Shown here piece by piece: positions 1-9,167 of a DNA stretch of 64,000 nucleotides; positions within the stretch are counted from its first letter, which is position 1; every line of letters starts with the position of its first letter. Origin of the DNA: CAVQAH01 sp963784195 (GTDB lineage: Bacteria > Acidobacteriota > Vicinamibacteria > Vicinamibacterales > 2-12-FULL-66-21). The stretch spans positions 992,001-1,056,000 of the forward strand of contig CAWARA010000020.1 of the NCBI GenBank assembly GCA_963784195.1, read 5' to 3'. Under the pieces are notes generated by a model. The model saw only the letters and a list, made by a program, of their open reading frames with translations. It did not search any database and had not been told where the DNA came from. Position numbers and translations under genes: made by a program.

Positions 1-621
1 GACAGATCCGAAATCGAACGACACAGGCATGACGCCGACAATGGTCGCCGGCCGATCGTTCAGCGTGATCGCCCGGCCCACGATGCCGGCATCCGAGTTG
101 AACCGGCGCTCCCAGAGCGGATGGCTGATGAGCACCGCGCGTGGGCCATTCTGCTGACACTCTTCGTCCAGGAACAGCCGTCCAAGCGCGGGCTGGACGC
201 CGAGCGTGCTGTAAAACGTACACGTGACGCCGACGTCGACGAGCCGTTCGGATTCGTCACCCGTCGTCAGCTTCGCGCTGCCGTAGTTGAAGAACGCGAA
301 GTAGCCGCCCACGTCGTCGAACGTCGTGTTGCGTTTCTGCCACGCCTCGAACGTGAGCGCGCGCGACGTGCGTCCTGAAAGACTCGATGGGCCGACGGCG
401 CCACCAGTGCGCGGCCGGTTGCCGCCGTTGTTCTCGATCCAGACCAGCCGATCGGCGCCGGGAAAGGGCAGCGGCCGCAACAGCAGCGCATTGACCAGGC
501 TGAAGATGGCTGTGTTGGCGCCGATGCCAATGCCGAGAATGAGGACGGCGATCACGAAAAACATCAGATCGCGGCGTATCGCTCGCAGCGTGTAGCGAAT
601 GTCCTTCAGAAACGTTTCCAT
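1..621 (-). CDS. ADOP-family ABC transporter permease, N-terminal part (cut by window edge)
   Basis: This is the first 207 residues of a MacB/FtsX-type permease; the gene runs off the left edge. The start is ATG at 621 (METFLKDIRY). A first membrane helix (about residues 20-45) contains the GIGANTAIFS signature typical of MacB periplasmic-core permeases, followed by LLRPLPFP and the start of the extracytoplasmic domain (LGVQPALGRLF, then LWERRF and IVGVMP). There is no cytoplasmic prefix domain and no PadR gene beside it, so it belongs to the short architecture. Family members are inner-membrane proteins; the orphan forms have no adjacent ATPase and their substrate is unknown. It is divergent from the DUF5916 gene across 108 bases. 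No frameshift is visible in the part present. Confidence 0.9.
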   Translation of the reverse strand, partial: METFLKDIRYTLRAIRRDLMFFVIAVLILGIGIGANTAIFSLVNALLLRPLPFPGADRLVWIENNGGNRPRTGGAVGPSSLSGRTSRALTFEAWQKRNTTFDDVGGYFAFFNYGSAKLTTGDESERLVDVGVTCTFYSTLGVQPALGRLFLDEECQQNGPRAVLISHPLWERRFNSDAGIVGRAITLNDRPATIVGVMPVSFDFGSV

Positions 622-729
622 ACAGTCGGAATTCTAAGCTGAGCTTCCGTTTGCTGTCTCGGCTGTATCGCTACAGTCTCAACAGATGTCGTGCGCAACG
701 ATGCACCCACCTCGCCCGTCTAAGATCTC

Positions 730-2964
730 GTGCTTTCGTGCCTTCGTTCGCCCCAGGCCGTGCTGGTCGCCGCCATGCTTCTCGCACCGACGACGATGGA
801 GGCATCGAGTGGCAGCGCCGAACAGCCGCAGTCAGCACCAGCGCGTCCGGAGCTTCACCCGATCAGGGCTACCCAGCCTCCAATCATCGATGGCGTCCTC
901 GACGACGACGTCTGGCGCAGCCAGCCGCTCGAGACCGGTGATTTCCTCACGTACAACCCGCTCCACGGCGAATCGATCAAGCAACAGACCAAGGTCTGGA
1001 TGACGTACGACGCGTCGTACATCTACTTCGCGTTTCAGTGTGACGATCCGGAGCCTTCCGGGATCAAGACGTCCATTACGCGCCGCGACAACATCTGGTC
1101 CGACGACTGGGTCGGGTTCAGTCTGGATGCACTGGGGACAGGGCAACTCTCGTATCACTTCATGGTGAATCCGAGCGGCGTGCAGCTCGACATGCTCAAC
1201 AGCGTCGCCGGAGGCGAGGACGAGTCGCCCGACTATGTCTGGGACAGTGCCGGCCGCCTCAATCAATCGGGCTACGCCGTCGAGATGCGCGTTCCACTTC
1301 AAAGCATCCGGTTCAGGGGCGGCTCGACCGTCCGCATGGGTGTGCTGTTCTGGAGGCGCGTCAGCCGGATCGGGATGTCAGTGTCGTGGCCCGCCCTCGA
1401 ACCCGGCAAGTGGGTGTTCGAGAAACATGCGTCGCTCGTGTTCGACGAATTGAAATCGCGGCTCACGCGCGAAGTCATTCCGTCGGCGACGTATTCGCGC
1501 AACCAGGCGCGCACGTCGCCTGATCTCTGGGGAGTAGCCGACGACGAAGGAGATCTCGGGCTGAGCGGAAAGTACGGTGTCACGTCGACGATCACGCTCG
1601 ATGCGACGCTCAACCCGGACTTCAGTCAGGTCGAGAGCGACGCCTTCCAGGTGGAGGTCAATCAGCGATTCCCCATCTTCTTCTCCGAGAAGCGGCCGTT
1701 CTTCATGGAGGGAGCGGGAGTCTTCCGCCTCGCCGGGGAAGGCAGCGACAATAGCCTGCAACGCGCGGTACACACGCGCCGGATCGTCGATCCGATCTTC
1801 GGCGCGAAGCTGACGGGAAGTGTCGGACGTCTGGCCTTTGGAACGCTCACGGCTCTCGATCAAGCGGCCGGCCGCAATCTGCCGCCTGACGATCCGGACT
1901 ACGGCAAAGATCGGCTGTTCAACGTGATCCGCGGCCAGTACAGCCTCGGGCCGAGCAATTACGTCGGCAGCCTGGTCGTCGACACCGAGTTCGCCGGCGG
2001 ATACAACCGGGTGATTGGTGCCGACACATCCTGGCGGGTGACGTCGACGCAGCGGTTCACCGGCTTTCTTCTCACGTCGGCCACACGCGCCCCGCACGAA
2101 CCGGATTCGACGACGGGCGTTGGCGCGCAGGCCGGTTACGAGTACAGCACACGCCGTGTGAACCTGGTGGGGTTTGCCGAGCACTACAGTCGCGACTTCG
2201 AGATGGAGACGGCGTTCATCAACCGCGTCGGTATCACCAGCGGATGGGGGTACGCTGAGCTCAACTTCTATCCCGATAAGGACAAGTACCCGTGGGTGCA
2301 TCGGATTTCGCCCTTCTCGTTCACCCAGGGAGGCCGCGATCGGAATGCCGGCGGTAACGAGCTGCTGCAGGTCACCGGCGTGAGGATGAACTTCACACGT
2401 CAGGGTTTCATCCGTCTCGACAACTTCGAAGGATTCGAGATCTGGGCCGGTCAGCAGTTCGATCGCGGCAACTGGCGCGCACAGGGCAACGTGCAGTTGT
2501 ATCGCTGGCTGTTCCTCGAGGGGCAATACATGTTCGGCCTCGGCGTTTTCTACGATCCGGAGGTGCCGTTCCAGGGCCGGCTGAAGGACTCGCGGGTGGG
2601 CCTGACACTGCAGCCGAGCGGACGCTTGTCGCAGGCGCTGAGCTATCGGCACATCCTTTTCGACCGCGAGTCGACCGGAGAACGGGTCTACGACCTCGAC
2701 ATCATCTACAGCCGGACGACATATCAGTTCTCGCGCCAGTTCTTCGTGCGGGCCATCGCGCAGTACGACAGCTCTCGCTACCAGGTCCTGACAGACTTTC
2801 TGGCGTCCTACGAGCTCAGGCCAGGGACTGTCGTCTACCTTGGCTACGGCTCGCTCATCGAGCAGCGTGATTTCGACAACGGCGACTGGGTGATCGGGCA
2901 CGGGGACTATCACACGAGTCAGCGGGGGCTTTTCTTCAAGGCTTCTTACTTGTACCGGTTCTGA
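730..2964 (+). CDS. DUF5916 outer-membrane protein with N-terminal CBM9-like domain
   Basis: This 744-residue exported protein starts at GTG 730. Residues 1-26 form a signal peptide. Residues about 45-230 resemble a family 9 carbohydrate-binding module (PIIDGVLDDDVW, then YIYFAFQCDDPEP), a fold also found beside xylanases. The rest matches DUF5916: DATLNPDFSQVESDAFQVEVNQ is its most recognisable stretch, followed by FFSEKRPFFMEG. The C-terminal half alternates polar and aromatic residues and ends in Tyr-Arg-Phe; a terminal Phe is typical of BamA-inserted beta-barrels, so I infer an outer-membrane location. The function of DUF5916 is not established; many members lie near peptidases or glycan genes. 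It stands alone, and the next gene begins 116 bases downstream. Confidence 0.85.
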   Translation: MLSCLRSPQAVLVAAMLLAPTTMEASSGSAEQPQSAPARPELHPIRATQPPIIDGVLDDDVWRSQPLETGDFLTYNPLHGESIKQQTKVWMTYDASYIYFAFQCDDPEPSGIKTSITRRDNIWSDDWVGFSLDALGTGQLSYHFMVNPSGVQLDMLNSVAGGEDESPDYVWDSAGRLNQSGYAVEMRVPLQSIRFRGGSTVRMGVLFWRRVSRIGMSVSWPALEPGKWVFEKHASLVFDELKSRLTREVIPSATYSRNQARTSPDLWGVADDEGDLGLSGKYGVTSTITLDATLNPDFSQVESDAFQVEVNQRFPIFFSEKRPFFMEGAGVFRLAGEGSDNSLQRAVHTRRIVDPIFGAKLTGSVGRLAFGTLTALDQAAGRNLPPDDPDYGKDRLFNVIRGQYSLGPSNYVGSLVVDTEFAGGYNRVIGADTSWRVTSTQRFTGFLLTSATRAPHEPDSTTGVGAQAGYEYSTRRVNLVGFAEHYSRDFEMETAFINRVGITSGWGYAELNFYPDKDKYPWVHRISPFSFTQGGRDRNAGGNELLQVTGVRMNFTRQGFIRLDNFEGFEIWAGQQFDRGNWRAQGNVQLYRWLFLEGQYMFGLGVFYDPEVPFQGRLKDSRVGLTLQPSGRLSQALSYRHILFDRESTGERVYDLDIIYSRTTYQFSRQFFVRAIAQYDSSRYQVLTDFLASYELRPGTVVYLGYGSLIEQRDFDNGDWVIGHGDYHTSQRGLFFKASYLYRF

Positions 2965-3080
2965 CGGCCGATCCCCAACTCACAAGTGAAACGTGTAACA
3001 CGTCGCGACGATCCACGGCCACGACGTTCGCGTCGCGACCGTTCCTGACGACCGTCCAGAGAGAGTCCATTCGCGCTACA

Positions 3081-3329
3081 ATGGTGTCGATCGACATGCC
3101 GAGACCATCCAGGTCGCTGATTCGGCTCCTCATCGTCGCCGTCCTGCTGGCGGGCCTGCTGCCGGGGGCCGCGGCGCTCCACGCGGCGATTGTCGATCCG
3201 CAGTGGGTCCTCCTCCCGGATCTCGTCCTCGTTGGCTTTACGTCTGCGCCGCCGCTGCCTGACGAGCAGCCGGTTTCCCTTCTCGCTCTCCTACCGTCCC
3301 GCGCACCACCCGCACTCTCGTTCGCGTAA
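3081..3329 (+). CDS. Small secreted or membrane protein upstream of the SecA paralogue
   Basis: This is an 82-residue protein I cannot assign to a family. Positively charged residues (RPSRSLIR) precede a hydrophobic stretch (about residues 14-30) ending in GAAALHA, which reads as a Sec signal peptide or one membrane anchor. The mature part is short, neutral and rich in Pro and Leu. ATG 3081 opens the frame; an in-frame ATG at 3096 is an equally good start. It ends 62 bases before the SecA-like gene on the same strand, and a perfect palindrome lies in the gap. The position recalls secM upstream of secA in Escherichia coli, but I see no SecM-like arrest motif. It could be a dedicated substrate, a sensor, or a chance open frame. 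Confidence 0.5.
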   Translation: MVSIDMPRPSRSLIRLLIVAVLLAGLLPGAAALHAAIVDPQWVLLPDLVLVGFTSAPPLPDEQPVSLLALLPSRAPPALSFA

Positions 3330-3344
3330 CAGCACCGTTCAACT

Positions 3345-3362
3345 GACGGCGCATGCGCCGTC
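3345..3362 (+). promoter_or_regulatory. Perfect 18-base palindrome between the small gene and the secA-like gene
   Basis: Positions 3345-3362 read the same on both strands. In RNA this would be a 7-bp GC-rich stem with a CAUG loop, placed after the stop codon at 3329 and 19 bases before the AGGAGAGGG ribosome site (3381-3389) of the SecA-like gene. There is no T tract, so it is a poor intrinsic terminator. It could tune expression of the downstream gene or be a protein-binding site. Confidence 0.45.
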
Positions 3363-3391
3363 GATGACGTGTCGTTCCGAAGGAGAGGGTT

Positions 3392-5842
3392 ATGGACGCA
3401 TCCGTCCGTCCTGCTGTCGGCGTACGCAACACGATTGGCTTTCATCAACGGATCCGGCGTCTTCGAGGGTCGCCCGTACAGCTCGACTTGCGCGCGTTCG
3501 ATGGCGATCTGGGTGCGATCACCGGCCTCGAAGTCGCGATCCGTGCGTTGTCGAGCCGCGGTATCGAAGAGCGCTGGCGTGACCTGCGCAAGGAAGCCGT
3601 CGCCCGTGGCATTTCACAACCGCTTCGGGCGTCGGCGTTCGCGTTGGTCCGCGAAGCAGCAACCCGGGCACTCGGTCAACGGCCATTCGACGAGCAGGTG
3701 GTCGCTGGCCTTGCACTCGAACGCGGCGCGGCGGTCGAAATGCAGACAGGTGAGGGCAAGACGCTGACGGCCGTCATGCCTGCCGCGCTCCTGGCGCTGA
3801 CCGGTCGCGGCGTGCACATCCTCACTTTCAACGACTACCTGGCCAGGCGCGATGCCGAGTGGATGGGGCCGGTGTATCGGATGCTCGGGCTCTCGGTCGC
3901 GCACGTAGAGCACGGCTTGACGCCAGCGCAGCGGCGTGCCAGTTATCGTGCCGACGTCACCTATGTGACGGCGAAAGAGGCAGGGTTCGATCATCTCCGC
4001 GATCTGCTCGTCCTCGATCCGGCGGACCTCGTCCATCGGGCCTTTCACGCCGCCATCGTCGACGAGGCGGACTCGTTGATGATCGACGAAGCCCGCGTCC
4101 CGCTCGTGATTGCCGGCAGCGTCGACCGCAGCCCATCACGCGCGTCGGAGCTCGCCCGCCTCGTCGTGGCGCTCACGCCAGACGTTCATTTCACGCTCGA
4201 CGAATACGGACGCGACGTCAACCTGACCGAGGCCGGCATCGAGCACGTCGAACGCACGCTCGCGTGCGGCAGCCTGCACGGCGACAACAACTTCAGGCTC
4301 CTGACCGAGCTCAACTGCGCCCTTCATGCCCACGCGCTCCTCCGCAGGGATGTCGACTACATCGTCCGTGATGGCCGCATCTCGATCGTCGACGAGTTCA
4401 CCGGGCGCGTCGTGGAAGATCGTCATTGGCCCGACGGCCTGCAGGCGGCCCTCGAGGCCAAAGAGGGGCTCGAAGCAAAGACCCAGGGCCGCATTCTTGG
4501 CTCGATTACGCTGCAGTACTTTCTGCGGCTCTACCAGCGCCTCAGTGGCATGACCGGAACGGCGGAAGCTGCCGCCGACGAGCTCCAGCAGTTCTACGGC
4601 GTCGAAGTCATCGTCATTCCGACCCACCGGCCGATGATTCGCGTCGACCATCCCGATCGCGTGTTCACCCACCGTGACGCCAAGGAACGCGCGGTGGTTG
4701 AAGAGGTCGTGCGTGTTCATCGCCTTGGACGGCCAGTACTCGTCGGGACGTCAACCGTCGAGGAATCCGAGCGGATCGCGCAGCGCATGCGGAATGCCGG
4801 CGTCGGGTGTCAGGTGTTGAATGCGAAGAACGACGAAGCCGAGGCGCTCATCATTGCCGCCGCTGGTGCCCCTGGCGCCGTCACGATCTCCACGAACATG
4901 GCAGGCCGAGGCACAGACATCCGGCTGGGCGGCCCCGACGAAGCCGACCGCGAACGTGTCGTCGCCGTCGGTGGGCTGTATGTGATCGGCACGAATCGCC
5001 ACGAGAGCCGCCGCGTCGATCAGCAGCTCAGGGGCCGCGCCGGCCGGCAGGGGGATCCGGGCGAGTCACGGTTCTTCGTCAGCCTCGAGGACGATCTCCT
5101 CGTTCGCCACGGAATCAGACAATTGATCCCCGCGCGATCCCTTGGGGACGCGAGGGACACGCCCATCGACAACCCGATCGTACGCCGCGAGATCGCAAGG
5201 GCTCAGCGCATCATCGAGGGTCAGAACTTCGAGATACGCCGGACGATTTCGAAGTACACCTCGATCCTCGATGAACAGCATCGGCGCATGATGGAGCGCC
5301 GGCAGGATGTCCTGCACGATCGCGATGTTCCAGATATCTGGCAGCGCAACTCTTCCCGCTGCCAATCGCTGATCGCCGCGGTTGGCGAGGAAGCGGTCAT
5401 TCGCGCAGAGAAGGTCGTCATGCTCGCCGAGATCGACAAGGCCTGGCGCGATCACCTCGCGCTCTGCGCCGATCTCCGCGAGGGGATCCATCTCGTCCGC
5501 CTCGGCGGTCAGAATCCGTTGATCGCGTTCTCGACTGAAGCGATCCAGTCATTCTCCCAAATCGACGAACGGATCGACGGGGCCGTGGAGACGGCGCTCG
5601 GGAACGTGCGCGTGCGTGGCACGGAAATCGACATGGCGTCACTTGGCGTGAAGGCCCCGGCATCGACCTGGACCTATTTGATCAACGACGACCCGTTCCG
5701 CGATCGCATCGGCGCCATGCTGACCGGCCCCGGCGGCACGACGGTCGCGATCTATGCGGCCGTGATGATGATGCCTCTGCTGGTACTGTGGGGGCTCATC
5801 GACAAATACTTGGGGAAAGGCCGCCGCAGGGCGGCTGGTTGA
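3392..5842 (+). CDS. SecA paralogue (accessory preprotein translocase ATPase) with C-terminal membrane anchor
   Basis: This is an 816-residue SecA-family motor. The core motifs are intact: Walker A MQTGEGKT (117-124), DEAD box (224-227, within VDEADSLMIDEAR), GMTGT (about 386-390), MAGRGTDI (503-510) and QLRGRAGRQGDPG (545-557). A two-helix-finger region follows (IDKAWRDHL). SecA uses ATP to push unfolded precursors through SecYEG. This copy differs from housekeeping SecA at both ends: the N-terminal segment is unusual, and the zinc-binding SEC-C tail is absent. Instead it ends in a hydrophobic segment (about 783-804) followed by KYLGKGRRRAAG, a plausible membrane anchor. The start is supported by AGGAGAGGG just upstream of ATG 3392. 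I infer an accessory rather than the main SecA. Confidence 0.88.
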   Translation: MDASVRPAVGVRNTIGFHQRIRRLRGSPVQLDLRAFDGDLGAITGLEVAIRALSSRGIEERWRDLRKEAVARGISQPLRASAFALVREAATRALGQRPFDEQVVAGLALERGAAVEMQTGEGKTLTAVMPAALLALTGRGVHILTFNDYLARRDAEWMGPVYRMLGLSVAHVEHGLTPAQRRASYRADVTYVTAKEAGFDHLRDLLVLDPADLVHRAFHAAIVDEADSLMIDEARVPLVIAGSVDRSPSRASELARLVVALTPDVHFTLDEYGRDVNLTEAGIEHVERTLACGSLHGDNNFRLLTELNCALHAHALLRRDVDYIVRDGRISIVDEFTGRVVEDRHWPDGLQAALEAKEGLEAKTQGRILGSITLQYFLRLYQRLSGMTGTAEAAADELQQFYGVEVIVIPTHRPMIRVDHPDRVFTHRDAKERAVVEEVVRVHRLGRPVLVGTSTVEESERIAQRMRNAGVGCQVLNAKNDEAEALIIAAAGAPGAVTISTNMAGRGTDIRLGGPDEADRERVVAVGGLYVIGTNRHESRRVDQQLRGRAGRQGDPGESRFFVSLEDDLLVRHGIRQLIPARSLGDARDTPIDNPIVRREIARAQRIIEGQNFEIRRTISKYTSILDEQHRRMMERRQDVLHDRDVPDIWQRNSSRCQSLIAAVGEEAVIRAEKVVMLAEIDKAWRDHLALCADLREGIHLVRLGGQNPLIAFSTEAIQSFSQIDERIDGAVETALGNVRVRGTEIDMASLGVKAPASTWTYLINDDPFRDRIGAMLTGPGGTTVAIYAAVMMMPLLVLWGLIDKYLGKGRRRAAG

Positions 5843-5903
5843 CAGAGATCTGGAGGTGTCGAATGTAACGGCTAACGGCCCTGGCAACGATCACGATGGC
5901 CAC

Positions 5904-5963
5904 GACGACCACGACGTCAATAGTCTGTCTGGCGTCGTCGTCGTCGTCGTCGTCGTGGTCGTC
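5904..5963. repeat. GTC/GAC triplet tract with inverted repeat in a convergent gap
   Basis: Between the SecA-like gene (ends 5842) and the convergent cyclic-nucleotide regulator gene (ends 6034) lies a run of CGT triplets (5933-5956). A 13-base inverted pair (5904-5916 with 5951-5963) brackets it. In RNA this could fold as a hairpin and may act as a two-way terminator. One reading frame gives a run of ten valines; I consider it non-coding. Confidence 0.6.
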
Positions 5964-6033
5964 AGCGTCGAGTCGTTGGCAGCTCGGAATTCGTCAGCGT
6001 GTCTGAGTTGTTGGCAGCCGATATCTGATCGCA

Positions 6034-7418
6034 TCACTCGGACATCAGCGTCCTTGAGCCGTTGGGTGCGAGTCGCCGGATATCGATGGATCGCGAGAAG
6101 ACCGGCCCGAGCTCGGCAAACACCTTCAGGTTGCCCGCCGAGATGGCGTCGGTGACGGCCCGGAGAATGCGATCGCACCGCGCCGCGATCGATGTCTCAA
6201 GCGCCCTCCGGCGAATAGCAGACAGCGGACGGCGAAAGGGGCCGGACCGGCGCATCAGCGCGAACAGCTCGGCCATCGGGATCTCTTCGCGTCGAATGGA
6301 GTACCCGGCCGTCTTCGACGCATTGCACGCGAAAGTGCACCAGTTGGCATCAGCATGGGCGAGCAGCATCGTCAGTTCGACCGACAGCCGGTGATACATC
6401 TGCGTGATCTTGAGGTTGCGCAGCACCAGGTGCTGGGTGCGGACGACGTCTTCGCAGTCGGCGAGCGACACTAGCGGCATCGTACGCAGCTGCGTGATGG
6501 TCGAACGCGATCGGATACGGTTGGTCAGCCTGGCGGCGATGATCCTGGTGAAGACGGCCATCGTCCGGGGGTGCTCATTGATCAGCCGGTCGAAGCCGGT
6601 CTTCGAGAGTCGAAGCAGCTCGGCATCGGACAACGCCTCGATCGACGCCGAGCGCGGCTCGTTCGAAAGGAGCGCCATCTCGCCGAGCGTTTCGCCGGGA
6701 CCTGAGGTCGCGATGTTGATCCGTTCGCCGTCGTCACGGATGCCGAATACGCGCAGCCGTCCGGACACAACGAAGTAAAGACAGTCGCCCGGCTCGCCCT
6801 GACGCATCAGGATCGCGCCCCGAGGCAGCGTCTCCCAACCGACTTCGTCAGCGAGGAACGTCAGCGCCGTGACGTCGACGACGCCAAGCGCCTCGGAGAG
6901 CATGCGGATGAACGCCTCGCGATCCGGGCGGAATCGGCGAGTCCTGGCCCATCGCAGCGATACTCGAGCGATTCGCGCAGCGAGGCGCGGACAGAGGCGT
7001 GGCGTTCGAGGAAGGTATTCAGCGACGCGCGGGAAAGCTCGATCACCGTGGCTCCGACGTCGCAGTGACGCTCGCCATTCGCGGCGCGTCGTCGAGCAGC
7101 GCACCTTCGCCGACGTTTTCGCCGCTTCGAACCTCTCCGAGCCAGATCACGGAGCCGTCTGGACCGAGTTGCGTCACCTCGAGACGTCCAGTGGCGACGA
7201 CGTCATGCAGTCCCCAGCTCGCCCTGACGCAGGAGCACGTCGCCTGACTTCAGCGTCACAGTGCGGCACGATGATGCCAGATCGTTAAGGGCGTCTTCCC
7301 CACAGTCGCCAAAGAGATGTGTGGAAACGAGGTAGGAAGCGCCAGGCCGCCCTCCGATGCCGGATGCGGTGGTGGCCTCGGCGTCAAATGTCGCAGGATC
7401 TGCACGGGAGAGAGACAC
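6034..7418 (-). CDS. Regulator with two cyclic-nucleotide-binding domains and unknown C-terminal domain (multiple frameshifts)
   Basis: Reading through frame changes near 7210, 7045 and 6950 gives one protein of about 460 residues with two cNMP-binding (CRP-like) domains. The first shows SGDVLLRQGE, then GRLEVTQLG and GENVGEGALL; the second shows RGAILMRQGEPGDCLYFVVSGRLRV, split by position at about 6800, then GETLGEMALL. The C-terminal 180 residues are not a recognisable HTH but carry a striking NWCTFACNASKTAGYSIR segment. Such domains bind cAMP, c-di-GMP or other ligands. I place the start at GTG 7418, preceded by GAGAGG on the coding strand, 28 bases downstream of the ada/alkA stop, so the two are probably co-transcribed. 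Conserved sequence on both sides of every break argues for indel errors rather than decay. Confidence 0.75.
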
Positions 7419-7446
7419 GATTATCCTCTCACTCTCCGGCCTTCGT

Positions 7447-8982
7447 CTACCTGCCCGCCGGAGCGTTGGCAAGCGGGCCATCGCCGGCGTGCGGCTGACA
7501 TCGAAAGAATCGATGTTTGAAAGACGCGGCTTCGACTTGATTGGACCGATCCGTCGCACCTTGCCACAGCAGAATGACGGCATAGGCGCGCCACGGGCGC
7601 CACGCCTCGGCACGTGCGTCCAGCTCGCGCGGCGACACCACACCGGCCATCCGGCGGAGCACCAGATCGCCGCTTGGGAAGGCATCAGGCTCGCCCAGTG
7701 CGCGCATGGCGATGTACGACGCCGTCCAGTCGCCGATTCCAGGCACGGATCGCAGGGCCGTGACCATCTCGTCCTGGTTGACGAACGGACCGAACGAGAT
7801 CGTTTTCTCCGCGACCCGGCGGGCGAGCCCGCGAATCGCTCCGGCTCGGGCGGCGATGATCCCGGCCTGCTCGAGGGGAGCGTTCGCCAGCTGCATCGGT
7901 GTAGGAAACAGCCGGTTGAGTGTCCCGCTCTCGACTACTGCAGATCCGCACATGGACGCGACACGGCCGGCAATGGTCGTCGCCGCGGAGACCGATATCT
8001 GTTGCCCGAGGATCGCTCGAACCGCGAGCTCGAACCCATCCCACGCGCCCGGCATGCGAATGCCGGGATGTTCCCTCAGGAGATCGCGAAGCAACCCATC
8101 GCCTGACAGCTGCTTCGCGATCGCGTTTGGATCGGCACCGAGATCGAACATGCGCCGCACACGTTCGACGATGAAGAGCAGCGCGCGGGAGTCTGGAAAC
8201 CGGACTTCGAGATTGAGCGCGGACGCGTTTCCGGCGCGGCACACCTCGATGATGCCGTGTTTTCCGTCGACGGTAACCGTCCGGCGATAGCACGCGTCAT
8301 CGACGGATTCCACACCCGGCGTCGCGCGAGCCCTGAGAAACGCCAGAAGCGCTTCCCAGTCGTACGGGGGACGAAAGGCCAGACGGAACCTGTAGGTTCC
8401 GGATGGCGTCGGTTTCAGCGATCGCGTCCGCTGCCTGATCTCGGTCGGAGTTCGTGAATAGGTACGACGAATCTGGTCGTTGAAGCGGCGAAGGCTTCCA
8501 AAGCCCGACGCAAACGCAACCTCCCGGAGCGAAAGCGAGGTTTCATCGATCAGGCGCTTGGCGAAGTGCGTCCGGCGTGTCAACGCGACATCGAGCGGCG
8601 TGGCACCGAGGTGCTGCAGGAAGAGGCGGCGAAGATGGCGCGATGTGACACCAAGCTTGTCCGCGAGGTCGTCGACGCCGTGGCCATCGAGCACACCCTC
8701 ACTGATGAGCCGTAATGCACGAGAGACCAACCCCGACGTTCCGAGCCAGGCCGGAGTGCCTGGAGACGCTTCCGGACGGCAGCGCAGGCACGGTCGGAAG
8801 CCTGCCGCCTCGGCGGCGGCTGCGGTCTGAAAGTAGAGGATGTGTTCCTGCTTCGGCTCGCGCGCGGGACAGATTGGGCGGCAATACACGCCGGTACTGG
8901 TGACGCCGATGAAGAAGCGCCCATCGAAGCGCGCGTCGCGGGACCGCCGTGCGCGATCGCAAACCTCACGATCCAGTTCCAT
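7447..8982 (-). CDS. Ada-like/AlkA fusion: alkylation-responsive regulator and DNA-3-methyladenine glycosylase
   Basis: This 511-residue protein combines three modules. Residues 1-75 are an Ada zinc domain with its four cysteines (C34, C38, C65, C68), of which the one matching E. coli Cys38 accepts methyl groups from phosphotriesters. Residues about 85-180 form an AraC-type double HTH (GVTSRHLRRLF, then REVAFASGFGSLRRFNDQI). The rest is an AlkA-type glycosylase with the helix-hairpin-helix VPGIGDWTASYIA and the catalytic Asp in FPSGDLVLRR. It should excise alkylated bases and activate repair genes on DNA methylation. The O6-methylguanine transferase domain of E. coli Ada is absent. I chose ATG 8982 because conserved sequence begins there; upstream codons are repeat-derived. 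Confidence 0.92.
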   Translation of the reverse strand: MELDREVCDRARRSRDARFDGRFFIGVTSTGVYCRPICPAREPKQEHILYFQTAAAAEAAGFRPCLRCRPEASPGTPAWLGTSGLVSRALRLISEGVLDGHGVDDLADKLGVTSRHLRRLFLQHLGATPLDVALTRRTHFAKRLIDETSLSLREVAFASGFGSLRRFNDQIRRTYSRTPTEIRQRTRSLKPTPSGTYRFRLAFRPPYDWEALLAFLRARATPGVESVDDACYRRTVTVDGKHGIIEVCRAGNASALNLEVRFPDSRALLFIVERVRRMFDLGADPNAIAKQLSGDGLLRDLLREHPGIRMPGAWDGFELAVRAILGQQISVSAATTIAGRVASMCGSAVVESGTLNRLFPTPMQLANAPLEQAGIIAARAGAIRGLARRVAEKTISFGPFVNQDEMVTALRSVPGIGDWTASYIAMRALGEPDAFPSGDLVLRRMAGVVSPRELDARAEAWRPWRAYAVILLWQGATDRSNQVEAASFKHRFFRCQPHAGDGPLANAPAGR

Positions 8983-9056
8983 CGATTGAGTGTAGCCCTG
9001 TCTCGATCGGGCATTGGTCAGAAACGGACATCTACTCTCTTGATTCGTGCCGGAGT

Positions 9057-9143
9057 CCGTGGTTCGTGGTTCGTCGCTCGTCGGCTCGTAGAGCGATCCG
9101 TTGGGCCGTGGCGCTTCGTCGAGCGACGAGCGACGAACCACGG
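9057..9143. repeat. Imperfect inverted repeat of short tandem units upstream of ada/alkA
   Basis: The left arm (9057-9088) and right arm (9120-9143) are near-perfect reverse complements built from CGTGGTTCGT and CGCTCGTCG-like units; the left arm has one extra unit. The arms could form a stem of about 24 bp. The element lies between the end of an ADOP gene (9168) and the start of ada/alkA, both on the minus strand, so it may terminate the permease transcript. The 185-base gap holds nothing else I recognise. Confidence 0.65.
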
Positions 9144-9167
9144 CTAGGGCAAGGATCAGCGAGAGAA

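Noticed and set aside
1378..2913. A 511-codon minus-strand frame opposite the DUF5916 gene
   Set aside because: Same reason: the plus-strand protein has clear family features, and the antisense frame is Arg/Val-rich noise.
3042..3082. Promoter with TACAAT as the -10 element before the small gene at 3081
   Set aside because: The hexamer overlaps the ATG, and no -35 element lies at a proper distance (TTCCTG is about 29 bases away).
3081..3329. Naming the small protein SecM
   Set aside because: Only position and a signal-like helix agree; no arrest motif is visible, so I describe it without a name.
5856..6155. A frame with ten consecutive valines in the gap after the SecA-like gene
   Set aside because: The valines come from the triplet repeat, there is no good start site, and the rest reads antisense to the regulator gene.
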